This document shows positions 39,411-48,310 of a DNA stretch of 64,000 nucleotides, in pieces. Origin of the DNA: Mesorhizobium sp. NZP2298 (GTDB taxonomy: Bacteria > Pseudomonadota > Alphaproteobacteria > Rhizobiales > Rhizobiaceae); the NCBI RefSeq assembly GCF_013170825.1, contig NZ_CP033365.1:5406001-5470000 (forward strand), in the 5' to 3' direction. The position numbers and the translations under genes were made by a program. Each line of letters starts with the position of its first letter. Within the stretch, counting starts at the first letter, position 1. Below the pieces are notes generated by a model. That model searched no databases. It worked only from the letters and a program-made list of their open reading frames with translations, and had not been told where the DNA came from.

Positions 39411-40655
39411 TCAGCCGCGCCTTTTCCTGGGCTTTTCCAGCAGGGCGACCGCCTCGACATGCGGCGACCACAGGAACTGGTCGATCGGCGTCACGCTTTT
39501 CAAGGTGTAGCCGCCGTCGAGGAGGATGCGCAGGTCGCGAGCCAGCGTCACCGGGTTGCAGGACACCGCGGCAACAAACGGAACGTCCGAGCGGGCGACC
39601 TGCTTCGACTGGTCCTCGGCACCCGCTCGCGGCGGATCGAAGACAAGACCGTCAAAGGCGTTCAACTCCTTGAAGGTCAAGGGTCGGCGGAACAGGTCGC
39701 GGCGTTCGCCCGTCACCCGCTTGATGCCAGTCGCGAAGCGTGATCCCCGGTCGAGCGCCGAAAGTGCCGCCGCATCGCCCTCCACCGCATGGACTTCCGA
39801 CTTCGCCGCAAGCCGGAGCGCAAAGCTGCCACAGCCTGCGAAAAGATCGGCGATCTTCTTGGCGCGCTTCAGATGTCCGCCGACAATCTCGGCCATGGTC
39901 TGCTCGGCTGCTTCGGTTGCCTGCAGGAAGGCACCCGGCGGCACGGCGACAGCGACGCTGCCGAACATCACCACGGGCTTTCTCGGCTCGATGATGATCT
40001 CGTCATCGATGGACAGCCTGGCAAAACCTTGCGCAAGGACAAAATTGGACGCGATGCGGCGCTGGTGTTCGCCGAGCTTGCCGGATTCATGCACCGCGAC
40101 ATCGAGGCCGGAACCCGTCACGGTGACCGCCATCCGGAACGATTTGGTGGTGGCGCATATCAAGTCGGCGAGCGCCTTCAACTGGCCAAGCGCTCCGACG
40201 ATTTCGGGCAGCGAGATCGGACATTCCGATATGGAAATGATTTCCGGCGACAGATGGCGATTGAAGCCGAGCAGCATCCCTGTATCGCTGCGACGCGCGG
40301 CAAGCACGACACGGCGCCGCGTCTGCGGCGCGCAGGCAACCAGCGCGTCGATGTCGCACTCGATGCCCTTGCCCTTCAGGGCGTGCACCACCTTCTCGCG
40401 TTTCCACTGGCGATAGGCTTCGGCCTCGAAATGCTGGAGGGCACAGCCTCCGCACTCCGTGAAATGGCGGCAGGCCGGCTCGATGCGCAGCGGCGAAGCC
40501 TCCAGCACCGCCATCAACGTGGCGCGATCCCGCTCGCGCGCGGCGGTGACGATCTCGCCGGGCAGCGTAAAGGGAATGAACAGATCGCCACCTTCGGTCT
40601 CGGCAATGCCGTCGCCCTGGGCGCCAAGCTTTTTGATGGTGAAGCGCGCGCTCAT
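39411..40655 (-). CDS. class I SAM-dependent RNA methyltransferase (RlmD/TrmA-like m5U methyltransferase)
   Basis: A 414-residue RNA uracil-5-methyltransferase with an N-terminal TRAM-like domain (residues 1-55), Fe-S cysteines C62, C68 and C71 in CRHFTECGGCALQ, a Rossmann SAM site IADLFAGCGSFALRLA, and the catalytic cysteine Cys366 in SCNPVTLARDL. It starts within the tlyA stop (ATGA overlap), so tlyA and this gene are translationally coupled, which suggests both modify ribosomal or transfer RNA. Whether the target is 23S rRNA (RlmD) or tRNA (TrmA) cannot be resolved. Confidence 0.92.
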   Translation of the reverse strand: MSARFTIKKLGAQGDGIAETEGGDLFIPFTLPGEIVTAARERDRATLMAVLEASPLRIEPACRHFTECGGCALQHFEAEAYRQWKREKVVHALKGKGIECDIDALVACAPQTRRRVVLAARRSDTGMLLGFNRHLSPEIISISECPISLPEIVGALGQLKALADLICATTKSFRMAVTVTGSGLDVAVHESGKLGEHQRRIASNFVLAQGFARLSIDDEIIIEPRKPVVMFGSVAVAVPPGAFLQATEAAEQTMAEIVGGHLKRAKKIADLFAGCGSFALRLAAKSEVHAVEGDAAALSALDRGSRFATGIKRVTGERRDLFRRPLTFKELNAFDGLVFDPPRAGAEDQSKQVARSDVPFVAAVSCNPVTLARDLRILLDGGYTLKSVTPIDQFLWSPHVEAVALLEKPRKRRG

Positions 40656-41416
40656 CGATCCTTGATCCCACCGAGCAGGAATTCGCGATTGCCGTCGCCG
40701 CCTTCGATTGGCGACAGATGCAGGCCGAGCGAGCGCCAGCCGGGCACGGCGTCCAGCCAATCCTGCAGCAGGCCAGCGACCCGGGCGGCATCGAAGGGGT
40801 CTTTCAAGAGGCCGCCCTTGCCGATCGCCTCGCGACCCGCCTCGAATTGCGGCTTGACCAGAAAGACCGCGGCGGCACCAGGCTTCGCAATGGCGAGCGC
40901 CGGCGGCAGCGCCAACTTCAGCGAGATGAAGCTGACGTCGGAGACGATGAAACCGGGAACACGGCCGGCAAGATCGGCGATGGTGAGATCGCGGGCGTTC
41001 AGCCCTTCGATGACCGTCACGCGCGGATCACCACCGACATCAGGATGTATCTGGCCGTGACCGACATCGATTGCCGTGACATGGGACGCGCCGCGTTCGA
41101 GCAGCACCTGGGTGAACCCACCGGTCGAGGCGCCGATGTCGAGCGCTTCGCGGCCGGCTGGGTCGAGGCTGAAATGGTCGAGCCCGCCGATCAGCTTCAG
41201 CGCCGCGCGCGAGACATAGCCTTGCGCCGGATCATCGATGGCAACAAGGCATTGCGGCGAAACGTTCTGACCGGGCTTGCGGGCAATGGTGCCGTCGACC
41301 GTCACCGTGCCACGCTCGACCGCGTCGCGGGCACGCGAGCGGCTGGCAAACAGGCCGCGCTGGACGAGCAGGTCGTCGAGCCGCTGGCGGGTGCTGGCTG
41401 GCAGAGGCGAGTTCAT
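40652..41416 (-). CDS. tlyA: TlyA family rRNA 2'-O-methyltransferase
   Basis: A 254-residue protein with an N-terminal S4 RNA-binding domain (RLDDLLVQRGLFASRSRARD) and a FtsJ-like methyltransferase domain with SAM motif DIGASTGGFTQVLLERGA and the KPQFEAGRE region. TlyA methylates cytidine 2'-hydroxyls of 16S and 23S rRNA in mycobacteria; the older name haemolysin A is not supported by function. Its stop overlaps the start of the downstream RNA methyltransferase by 4 bases. Confidence 0.93.
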   Translation of the reverse strand: MNSPLPASTRQRLDDLLVQRGLFASRSRARDAVERGTVTVDGTIARKPGQNVSPQCLVAIDDPAQGYVSRAALKLIGGLDHFSLDPAGREALDIGASTGGFTQVLLERGASHVTAIDVGHGQIHPDVGGDPRVTVIEGLNARDLTIADLAGRVPGFIVSDVSFISLKLALPPALAIAKPGAAAVFLVKPQFEAGREAIGKGGLLKDPFDAARVAGLLQDWLDAVPGWRSLGLHLSPIEGGDGNREFLLGGIKDR

Positions 41417-41579
41417 CGGCCTTCATGGCGAAAGCCGGCGGCGAAGGCAAGGACATTGGGTCGAACAAGCAAAGAGCGGCGGGCGCATCAGGCCACGCCG
41501 CGGCTTGCGTGCATCGCATCGGGTTCGGCAAAATGGTGTCGAGGAGGAGGACCTCCATGGTCGGAACCGGGGACAAAGA

Positions 41580-41981
41580 ATGCTGACGGGAACCTGCCAC
41601 TGTGGCGCAACCCACTGGACCCTTGCGGGCGATCCCGAGCCGATGACCGCCTGCAACTGCACGCTTTGCCGCCGCTATGGCACGCTCTGGGCCTATGACT
41701 ATGTCGATGAGCGCATTCGCGTCGCGGGACCGATGGCCAGCTACACGCGCGTCGGAAAGGATACGCCTTCGCTCGAAATCCTGTTCTGCCCGACCTGCGC
41801 CTGCGTGCTCGCCTGGCGCGGCCTGCGCGCCGGTGCCTCCGGTCGAACGCGCATCGCCGTCAATGTGCGGCTGGCGCCGCCCGACGCTGTCGCCGATCTG
41901 CCGATCGACCATTTCGATGGCCTCGACACATATGACGACCTGCCACGCGATGGCCGCTGCGTGCGCGACATGTGGTTCTAG
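41580..41981 (+). CDS. GFA family zinc protein
   Basis: A 133-residue protein of the glutathione-dependent formaldehyde-activating (Gfa/CENP-V) fold. The zinc-binding cysteines are in GTCHCGA (C6, C8), ACNCTLCRR (C25, C27, C30) and FCPTCAC (C70, C73, C75). The enzymatic assignment of the founding Gfa has been disputed, so only the family call is safe. The ATG at 41580 is preceded by GGGGACAAAG. Its TAG stop shares three bases with the TAG stop of the opposing gene. Confidence 0.88.
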   Translation: MLTGTCHCGATHWTLAGDPEPMTACNCTLCRRYGTLWAYDYVDERIRVAGPMASYTRVGKDTPSLEILFCPTCACVLAWRGLRAGASGRTRIAVNVRLAPPDAVADLPIDHFDGLDTYDDLPRDGRCVRDMWF

Positions 41982-42271
41982 AAGATAGTGCGCGACACTT
42001 GGCGCTCGACGGCGGGAGACAAGCCGTCATGCCGATCCCCTGAAGCTTGCTCCCGTGGAGGCTCAGCCGCAACCGCGGACGCAGGCGCGGGTTCCGATAC
42101 GACCACCAATTGCGGCACCTGCTTGTAGGAGAAGCCGCCCCTGATATCGCCCATCTTGCTTGCGACGATGCCCATCGCCGCCTTTTCGAGATTGCGGTCA
42201 TAACGCGTCTCGGAGGCGGCGGGTGTTGCGATGATGGCTAAAAGCGCCACGCCGCACAGAAGCGTCTTCAT
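41978..42271 (-). CDS. small secreted hypothetical protein
   Basis: A 97-residue protein with a clear signal peptide (MKTLLCGVALLAIIATPAAS, cleavage about residue 20) and a short mature part containing RYDRNLEKAAMGIVASKMGDIRGG. GGGAG precedes the ATG. I recognise no domain. Its stop and the GFA stop overlap in the palindrome CTAG at 41978-41981, so both reading frames end on the same four bases. Confidence 0.72.
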   Translation of the reverse strand: MKTLLCGVALLAIIATPAASETRYDRNLEKAAMGIVASKMGDIRGGFSYKQVPQLVVVSEPAPASAVAAEPPREQASGDRHDGLSPAVERQVSRTIF

Positions 42272-42419
42272 TGTTATTGTCTCCCTGCCTGACGTCGATC
42301 TAGCAGGGCGCCGTTGAAAAACGGCCAAGAGACACGGTAAGCAAAGCGCCAAACGGCAGCGTAAACAGTGCGTTAAGAAATCAAGCCGGCAAACTGATTC
42401 AAGCGCTTGAGATTTTGAT
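42272..42419. other. short intergenic region upstream of a small secreted gene
   Basis: About 150 bases between the dxs stop and the small secreted gene. It includes the palindrome TCAAGCGCTTGA at 42399-42410 just past the dxs stop. It is too short to be called a terminator with confidence; no other structure is seen. Confidence 0.4.
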
Positions 42420-44333
42420 TCAGGCGCGCTGGGCGCGGGCCGTATGCGCGAGCGCGGTGAAAACGGTGCGCACGATGCCGGCGGCATCGAGCCCGGCATC
42501 GGCATACATCTTTTCCGGCTTGGCGTGGTCGGCGAACACGTCGGGCAGCACCAGCGGGCGCACCTTCAGGCCGCTTTCCAGCAGTCCTTCATGGGCAAGG
42601 AACTGCAGCACGTGGCTGGCGAAGCCGCCGATGGCGCCCTCTTCCACCGTCACCAGAACCTCGTGCGAACGGGCCAGCCGCCGGATCAGATCCTCGTCGA
42701 GCGGCTTGGCGAAGCGGGCATCGGCGACGGTGGTGGAAAGCCCGGCCGCGCCGAGCTCCTCGGCAGCAACAAGGCAATCCTGCAAGCGCGTGCCGAAGGA
42801 CAGCAGCGCCACCTTTGTGCCTTCCCTGACAATGCGGCCCTTGCCGAGTTCGAGAACCGAGCCGCGCTCCGGCATGTCGAGGCCGACGCCATTGCCGCGC
42901 GGATAGCGGAAGGCGATCGGGCCGTCATCATAGCTTGCCGCGGTGCGCACCATGTGGCGAAGCTCCGCCTCGTCGGCAGCCGCCATCACGACAAAGCCCG
43001 GCAGGCTTGCCAGGAAGGTGGTGTCAAAAGCACCGCAATGGGTGGCGCCATCGGCGCCGACGAAGCCGGCACGGTCGATGGGGAAACGAACCGGCAGTTT
43101 CTGGATCGCGACGTCGTGGACGACCTGGTCGTAGGCGCGCTGCAGGAAGGTCGAATAGATCGCCGCGAACGGCTTGTAGCCTTCGGTCGCCAGGCCCGCC
43201 GCGAAGGTGACCGCGTGCTGCTCGGCGATGCCGACATCGAAGGTCCTGGCCGGAAACACTTCGCCGAACAGATCCAGCCCCGTGCCGCTCGGCATGGCGG
43301 CGGTAACCGCGACGATGCGATCGTCCTCTAGAGCCTCCTGGATCAGGCTTTCGGCGAACACCTTGGTGTAGGCCGGCGCGTTGGCCGGCGCCTTGGCCTG
43401 CGCGCCGGTGATGACGTCGAATTTGTTGACACCATGATATTTGTCGGCGGCGGCTTCCGCCGGCGCGTAGCCCTTGCCCTTCTGGGTGACGACATGGATC
43501 AGCACCGGGCCTTCGCCATTGTCGCGGACGTTTTTCAGGACCGGGATCAGATGCTCGAGATTGTGACCGTCGATCGGGCCGATATGATAGAAGCCGAGCT
43601 CCTCGAACAAGGTGCCGCCGGTGACGTAGCCGCGCGCATGCTCGACCGCCCTTGTAATGGCACGATCGGCGCGCTTGCCGAGATAGGATGTCAGTTTCTT
43701 GCCGAAGTCGCGCAGGCCGGCATAGGCCCTGCCCGAGGCCAGCCGCGCCAGATAGGCACTCATCGCACCGGTCGGCGGTGCGATCGACATGTCGTTGTCG
43801 TTGAGGATGACAATGAGCCGGGCATCGAGAGCGCCGGCATTGTTCATCGCCTCATAGGCCATGCCGGCCGACATGGCGCCGTCGCCAATGACGGCGATGA
43901 CATTGTTGCGGCCACCGGAGAGGTCACGGGCGGCGGCCATGCCAAGGCCTGCCGATATCGAAGTCGAGGAGTGGGCGGCGCCGAACGGATCGTATTCGCT
44001 CTCGGCACGGCGGGTGAAGCCGGACAGGCCGCCTTCCTGACGCAGCGTGCGGATGCGGTCGCGGCGGCCGGTCAGGATCTTGTGCGGATAGGCCTGATGG
44101 CCGACATCCCAGATCAGCCGGTCGTCCGGGGTGTTGAAGACATAGTGCAGCGCGATCGTCAGTTCGACCACGCCAAGGCCGGCGCCAAGGTGGCCACCGG
44201 TGCGGGACACCGCGTCGACGAGTTCGAGGCGAAGTTCTGATGCCAGTTGCGGCAGTTCGCTCTCGTCAAGCGTACGCAAGTCCGCCGGAATGCGGACCTT
44301 GTCGAGAAGCGGCGTATGCGGCGTTGCGTTCAC
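42420..44333 (-). CDS. dxs: 1-deoxy-D-xylulose-5-phosphate synthase
   Basis: Thiamine-diphosphate transketolase-like enzyme that condenses pyruvate and glyceraldehyde-3-phosphate, the first step of the MEP pathway and a source of DXP for pyridoxal and thiamine. The TPP motif is [20 protein letters not shown], with [11 protein letters not shown] and [21 protein letters not shown] segments present. The GTG at 44333 gives 637 residues and the conserved N-terminus ([19 protein letters not shown]); a longer reading frame to 44405 also starts with GTG and is less likely. IspH at 24126-25136 is the last step of the same pathway. Confidence 0.95.
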   Translation of the reverse strand: MNATPHTPLLDKVRIPADLRTLDESELPQLASELRLELVDAVSRTGGHLGAGLGVVELTIALHYVFNTPDDRLIWDVGHQAYPHKILTGRRDRIRTLRQEGGLSGFTRRAESEYDPFGAAHSSTSISAGLGMAAARDLSGGRNNVIAVIGDGAMSAGMAYEAMNNAGALDARLIVILNDNDMSIAPPTGAMSAYLARLASGRAYAGLRDFGKKLTSYLGKRADRAITRAVEHARGYVTGGTLFEELGFYHIGPIDGHNLEHLIPVLKNVRDNGEGPVLIHVVTQKGKGYAPAEAAADKYHGVNKFDVITGAQAKAPANAPAYTKVFAESLIQEALEDDRIVAVTAAMPSGTGLDLFGEVFPARTFDVGIAEQHAVTFAAGLATEGYKPFAAIYSTFLQRAYDQVVHDVAIQKLPVRFPIDRAGFVGADGATHCGAFDTTFLASLPGFVVMAAADEAELRHMVRTAASYDDGPIAFRYPRGNGVGLDMPERGSVLELGKGRIVREGTKVALLSFGTRLQDCLVAAEELGAAGLSTTVADARFAKPLDEDLIRRLARSHEVLVTVEEGAIGGFASHVLQFLAHEGLLESGLKVRPLVLPDVFADHAKPEKMYADAGLDAAGIVRTVFTALAHTARAQRA

Positions 44334-44434
44334 GGGTGCTCGGGCTTTCTGTTCAACGGCGGGATAAGCCGCCGGCCTGCGAAAGTAAATGCGTGCCGGT
44401 GACACGGATCAAGCAGGTCCCCTTGCCGATTTCC

Positions 44435-45355
44435 TCAGCTTTCCGGCAGCGGGATGAACTCTTCCTCGTCTCCAGGAACGATATCGAAGCGGCCCGTCTT
44501 CCATTCCTGCTTGGCTTGTTCGATGCGCTCCTTGGAGGAGGAGACGAAATTCCACCAGATATAGCGCTGCGAGCCGAGCGAGGCGCCGCCGAACAGCATG
44601 AAATGCGCACCGGTTTGCGACGACACGATGATCTCGTCGCCGGGCCGGAACACCAGCAGGCGTTCAGCCGGGAAGACGTCACCCGAAATCGTGACCTCGC
44701 CCTCCAGTGTGTAGATGGCGCGTTCCTCCGCATCGGCCGGGATCTTTATGTTGGCGCCGGGCGCCAGCCTGAGGTCGGCGTAGAGCGTCTCGGCGTCGGC
44801 CCGTACCGGGGAACGCAGTCCCTGGAAGTCACCGATCACAACGCGGCCTTTGACGCCTTCGGCATCGATCTCGGGCAGCCGCAAGGCAGCGGTGTTCTCG
44901 AATACGGGCGCCACTTCCTCCTTGCCGTCCGGCAGTGCCAGCCATGTCTGCAGGCCGGAGATCGACATCGGCGCGCCGCGCAATTCCTCGGGCGTGCGCT
45001 CGGAGTGGACGATGCCACGGCCGGCGGTCATCAGGTTCACATCACCGGGCTGGATGACCATTTCAGTGCCGAGCGAATCGCGATGCCTGATCTTGCCGTC
45101 GAACAGATAGGTCACCGTCGACAGGCCGATGTGCGGATGCGGACGGACGTCGAGCGCCTGGCCTGCACGCAGGATTGCCGGACCCATGCGATCGAAGAAG
45201 ATGAACGGCCCGACCAGCCGTCTCCTGGCGGTCGGCAAAGCACGACGGACCTCGAAGCCGCCAATGTCCTTGGCGTTCGGGATGACCATCAGTTCGATCT
45301 GGTCGCTGGCAAAGGCATCGCCGGCTTCAGGGTCTTTCCCGGGGAAGAAGCTCAT
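44435..45355 (-). CDS. pirin family protein
   Basis: A 306-residue bicupin of the pirin family. The metal-binding N-terminal cupin shows FDRMGPAILRAGQALDVRPHPHIGLSTVTYLFDG with the histidine pair, followed by the HSERTPE histidine and glutamate. Some pirins act as quercetinases and others as regulators, so the role is unknown. It ends at the 3' side near dxs, with about 100 bases between its stop and the dxs start on the same strand. Confidence 0.92.
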   Translation of the reverse strand: MSFFPGKDPEAGDAFASDQIELMVIPNAKDIGGFEVRRALPTARRRLVGPFIFFDRMGPAILRAGQALDVRPHPHIGLSTVTYLFDGKIRHRDSLGTEMVIQPGDVNLMTAGRGIVHSERTPEELRGAPMSISGLQTWLALPDGKEEVAPVFENTAALRLPEIDAEGVKGRVVIGDFQGLRSPVRADAETLYADLRLAPGANIKIPADAEERAIYTLEGEVTISGDVFPAERLLVFRPGDEIIVSSQTGAHFMLFGGASLGSQRYIWWNFVSSSKERIEQAKQEWKTGRFDIVPGDEEEFIPLPES

Positions 45356-45395
45356 GAACTCTCCTTGTCAGCGTTCGGTGACCGCTTTGGCGACA

Positions 45396-45662
45396 TCACG
45401 CAAAGCGGATCGCCGCCTTTGCCCGCAGTTTGGCGGCCACTTCTTCGCGGTTACGCGGATGCTGGTTGGTTTCGAGCGAATCGAGAAGTTCGCGCGCCGA
45501 TGCCGCAATGGCCTCCACTGCGTGGTCGAACGCATGCTGGTTCTGTTTCGAAGGCCGCGTCGTTCCGCTCAGCTTGCGGACAAATTGAAGGGCTGCGTCG
45601 CGCACTTCGTCATTGGTTGCCGGCGGATCAAAATTGAACAGGGTCTTGATGTTTCTGCACAT
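45396..45662 (-). CDS. DUF2277 family protein
   Basis: An 88-residue protein beginning MCRNIKTLFNFDPPATNDEVRDAALQFVRKLSG, the signature of DUF2277, whose members are about 90 residues long. No function is known. GAGGAG lies upstream of the ATG. It is 40 bases upstream of the pirin gene on the same strand. Confidence 0.9.
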   Translation of the reverse strand: MCRNIKTLFNFDPPATNDEVRDAALQFVRKLSGTTRPSKQNQHAFDHAVEAIAASARELLDSLETNQHPRNREEVAAKLRAKAAIRFA

Positions 45663-45774
45663 CGCTTCCGTATCTCCTCTTGTCCTGGAGCCGTTTCAAT
45701 CGGAACGAGTTTTATCCTCAACCATGATCGTGTCCAAAAACCGGAGAGGCAAGACCATGGTTCGCGGCCATGCC

Positions 45775-46029
45775 TCAGTCCGCGTCGAGCGGCTCGGTTC
45801 CAACCGGCTTGCCGTCGCGCGATAGCCTGATCTTCTCAACCTTGTCCTCGGCCGCCTTCAGCAGCCGGTCACAATGCGCCTTCAGGGCCTCGCCGCGCTC
45901 ATAGATCCGGATCGACTGATCGAGCGGCACGTCGCCACGCTCCAGATCATCGACGATCTTCTCCAGCGCGTCGAGTGCCTGCTCGAAGCTCATCGCCTTG
46001 ACGTCTTCGTTGGTCTCAGCAGCCATCAT
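45775..46029 (-). CDS. xseB: exodeoxyribonuclease VII small subunit
   Basis: An 84-residue subunit of ExoVII, which degrades single-stranded DNA. The characteristic segment is [34 protein letters not shown], followed by the coiled-coil region [20 protein letters not shown]. The ATG at 46029 directly follows the deacetylase stop at 46030 with no gap, and AAGGATG provides the ribosome binding site. The large subunit xseA is not in the window. Confidence 0.95.
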   Translation of the reverse strand: MMAAETNEDVKAMSFEQALDALEKIVDDLERGDVPLDQSIRIYERGEALKAHCDRLLKAAEDKVEKIRLSRDGKPVGTEPLDAD

Positions 46030-46956
46030 TCATCCTTTCATCAGTCGCCCGACATGGGCGGCGACCGAAAATGCCAGTCCCTGCAGATCGTAGCCGCCCT
46101 CGAGCAGGCTGACGAGCCGGTTGCCGCTGTGGCGGGCGGCGCGCTGCATCAGCTGGCCAGTCGCCCAGTCGAAATCGTCCTCGGTCAGGTTGATCTCGGC
46201 CAAGGGATCACGGTGATGCGCGTCGAAACCGGCCGAAATAATGATGAGGTCGGGCGCGAAATTGTCGAGCGCCGGCAGGACGCGCGACAGGAAGGCATCG
46301 CGAAACACCTCGCTGCCGGTCCGCGGCGCCAGTGGTGCGTTGACGATGTTGCCGGCGCCGGTCTCGCTCTTCGCGCCAGTGCCGGGATAAAGCGGCATCT
46401 GGTGCGTCGAGCAATAGAGCACCGAGGGATCGTCCCAGAAAATATCCTGTGTGCCATTGCCGTGGTGCACATCCCAGTCGACGACTGCGACACGGTCGAT
46501 GCCGTGCTTCTTCTGCGCATAGCGGGCCGCGATCGCCGCCGTGTTGAAGAAGCAAAAGCCCATTGCGGTGGTCTTTTCGGCATGGTGGCCGGGTGGCCGG
46601 GCGGCGACGAAGACATTGTCGGCGCGGCCTGCGAAGACGTCGTCGACGGCGGCGTTGGCGGCGCCGATCGCGGTTATCACCGCCTGCCAGCTCTTCGGGC
46701 TGGCGGTGGTGTCGGCATCGATGCGGGCAATGCCTTCGTCTGGGATGGCGGCGCGCACGCGCGCGATGAAATCGGCCGGATGCGCGTAAAGGATGGTGGC
46801 CTCGTCGCCTTCCGGCGCCTTGACGCGGTCGAGCTCGGCAAAGGCTTCGTCGTCAAGCACGCGCTCGATGGCGCGCAAGCGGTCCGGCCGCTCGGGGTGA
46901 CCGGGGGGCGTGATGTGCTCAAGGAAGATCGGATGCGTGTAGAGACGAGTGGCCAT
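46030..46956 (-). CDS. histone-deacetylase-like hydrolase (acetylpolyamine amidohydrolase/AcuC group)
   Basis: A 308-residue zinc amidohydrolase of the HDAC superfamily. The active site includes RPPGHHAEKTTAMGFCFFN with the tandem histidines, VDWDVHHGNGTQDIFW with the zinc ligands, and the ISAGFDAHHRDPLAEINL aspartate region. Bacterial members deacetylate polyamines, acetoin-linked proteins or other acetyl amides; this substrate is not known. It is adjacent to xseB with no gap. Confidence 0.93.
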   Translation of the reverse strand: MATRLYTHPIFLEHITPPGHPERPDRLRAIERVLDDEAFAELDRVKAPEGDEATILYAHPADFIARVRAAIPDEGIARIDADTTASPKSWQAVITAIGAANAAVDDVFAGRADNVFVAARPPGHHAEKTTAMGFCFFNTAAIAARYAQKKHGIDRVAVVDWDVHHGNGTQDIFWDDPSVLYCSTHQMPLYPGTGAKSETGAGNIVNAPLAPRTGSEVFRDAFLSRVLPALDNFAPDLIIISAGFDAHHRDPLAEINLTEDDFDWATGQLMQRAARHSGNRLVSLLEGGYDLQGLAFSVAAHVGRLMKG

Positions 46957-47119
46957 GATCCCTATCTAGTGCCCCAACGCCACGATGGCCATGCGTCGCG
47001 GCCCGATGGCTGGGGAAAATCGCTTCTGCGTCCATTGGCGTCGCTGTGGGGATTGGCGCCGCGGACGCTTCGGCATAAGGTCGCCGTCACTGCCTGGTGC
47101 CCGCCAGTCTGTTTGTCTA
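46957..47119. other. intergenic region between the deacetylase-like gene and the bluB leader
   Basis: About 160 bases. It contains no supported gene. Because the deacetylase-like gene starts at 46956 on the minus strand and the riboswitch-bluB unit goes to the right, it must hold divergent promoters for both. I see no clear -35/-10 pair. Confidence 0.4.
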
Positions 47120-47305
47120 GCCGCATTCTGCGGCGCCAAGTGATTCCACTTGGCTGCAAATGCTCTGGCGGGAGAATCGGGAACACGGTTGAATTCCGTG
47201 GCGTGCCCAACGCTGTGAGGGGGACCGCGCCGGTAAATGCCACTGTCGATGACGGGAAGGCACCGGACGCGGGTTGATCCTGAGCCAGAAGACCGGCCTG
47301 GCAGG
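47120..47305 (+). promoter_or_regulatory. cobalamin (B12) riboswitch upstream of bluB
   Basis: The leader shows the conserved blocks of the cobalamin riboswitch in order: an 8-bp helix GCCAAGTG/CACTTGGC (47135-47154), GGGAACACGG followed by AATTCCGTGG, GCCCAACGCTGTGAGG, the B12-box area GCCACTG and GGGAAGGC, and the 3' segment GAGCCAGAAGACCGG. The boundaries are approximate. It should repress bluB when adenosylcobalamin is abundant. This fits the gene, since BluB makes the lower ligand of B12. Confidence 0.88.
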
Positions 47306-47309
47306 CACC

Positions 47310-47335
47310 GTCATCCGCATGGTCAGGCGGATGAC
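47310..47335 (+). terminator. hairpin downstream of the riboswitch
   Basis: A perfect 9-bp stem GTCATCCGC / GCGGATGAC with an 8-base loop, directly after the aptamer's 3' end. There is no T-run, so it is better read as an expression-platform stem or a protein-independent structure than as a classic terminator. It lies about 80 bases upstream of the bluB start. Confidence 0.5.
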
Positions 47336-47336
47336 A

Positions 47337-47380
47337 TCAGAGCGACGTGCGTCCACTTGGACGCACTAAGTGCGCTCTGA
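47337..47380 (+). repeat. long palindromic hairpin in the bluB leader
   Basis: Two nested perfect stems: outer TCAGAGCG (47337-47344) with CGCTCTGA (47373-47380), and inner GTGCGTCC (47347-47354) with GGACGCAC (47359-47366) around the loop ACTT. The form resembles dispersed intergenic palindromes I recall from Mesorhizobium-type genomes, but only one copy is in this window. It sits between the riboswitch and the ribosome binding site of bluB at 47404-47409. Confidence 0.65.
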
Positions 47381-47416
47381 CGGTGTGAAACTATTGCAAT
47401 CGCAAGGGGACAAGCG

Positions 47417-48310
47417 ATGCCGGATGCTATGACCGCTCCTGTCGGCGACGGATTTGACCAGATGGCGCGCGACGCGGTGTACCGCGCCATGTTCACGCGG
47501 CGCGATGTGCGCAGCCATTTCCTGCCTACTCCTCTCGACGATGAGGTGTTGGCACGGCTGCTGCTTGCCGCCCATCACGCGCCATCGGTCGGGTTCATGC
47601 AGCCGTGGAATTTCATCGTCATCCGCGATGCCGCGCGACGGGAGAAGGTGCGCGACCTGTTCCTGGCCGCGCGAGAACAGGAACTGCCTGAAATCGAAAA
47701 GGAAAGGCAGGCACTCTACCGCAAACTCAAACTGGAAGGCATCTGCGAAAGCGCGCTCAACATCTGCATCACCTGCGACCGCCAGCGCTCGAAGGGCTCG
47801 CCGCTGGGACGTTGGCACAATCCGGAGATGGACCTCTACAGCACGGTCTGCGCGGTGCAGAATTTCTGGCTGGCGGCACGCGCCGAAGGCGTCGGCGTCG
47901 GCTGGGTCAGCATCATCGAGGCGCAGGCACTGAAAAGCCTGCTGTCCATTCCCGACCATGTAACGCCGATCGCTTATCTCTGCGTCGGCCGGGTTTCCGA
48001 GTTCGCGCCCAAACCGGACCTTGAAACACATGGCTGGGGCCGGCGCCTGCCCCTGCCCGAACTGATCATGAGCGAGACCTTTTGCGGGAAAGGCGAGGCA
48101 CCGCTCAAGTCAGCGGCGGCGCGCCTGAACGCCGTCGATGCCGCCCAGGCCTGCCCGGCCGATCAGCGCGTCGCGCCGGCCGTGCCCCAGCGCGAGCCGC
48201 CGAAGGAGGAAAGCGCCTTGTCCTTGAGTTCCCTGAACTTCGATGACGCCTCGGCCAGCCGCGCGTCCCAGGCCGGATCAGGCACCTGGCCGGCGATGGT
48301 CTTGAAATAG
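47417..48310 (+). CDS. bluB: 5,6-dimethylbenzimidazole synthase BluB with C-terminal extension
   Basis: Flavin-destroying nitroreductase-fold enzyme that converts FMNH2 to 5,6-dimethylbenzimidazole, the lower ligand of vitamin B12. The catalytic core covers about residues 10-225: TRRDVRSHFLPTPLDDEVL, HHAPSVGFMQPWNF, ICITCDR, MDLYSTVCAVQNFWLAARAEGVGVGWVS and HGWGRRLPLPEL. Known BluB proteins end near residue 227, but this frame runs on to 297 residues with an unrelated Ala/Ser/Pro-rich tail that overlaps the 3' end of the opposing gene by 148 bases. AAGGGGA precedes the ATG, downstream of the riboswitch and two hairpins. Confidence 0.93.
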   Translation: MPDAMTAPVGDGFDQMARDAVYRAMFTRRDVRSHFLPTPLDDEVLARLLLAAHHAPSVGFMQPWNFIVIRDAARREKVRDLFLAAREQELPEIEKERQALYRKLKLEGICESALNICITCDRQRSKGSPLGRWHNPEMDLYSTVCAVQNFWLAARAEGVGVGWVSIIEAQALKSLLSIPDHVTPIAYLCVGRVSEFAPKPDLETHGWGRRLPLPELIMSETFCGKGEAPLKSAAARLNAVDAAQACPADQRVAPAVPQREPPKEESALSLSSLNFDDASASRASQAGSGTWPAMVLK

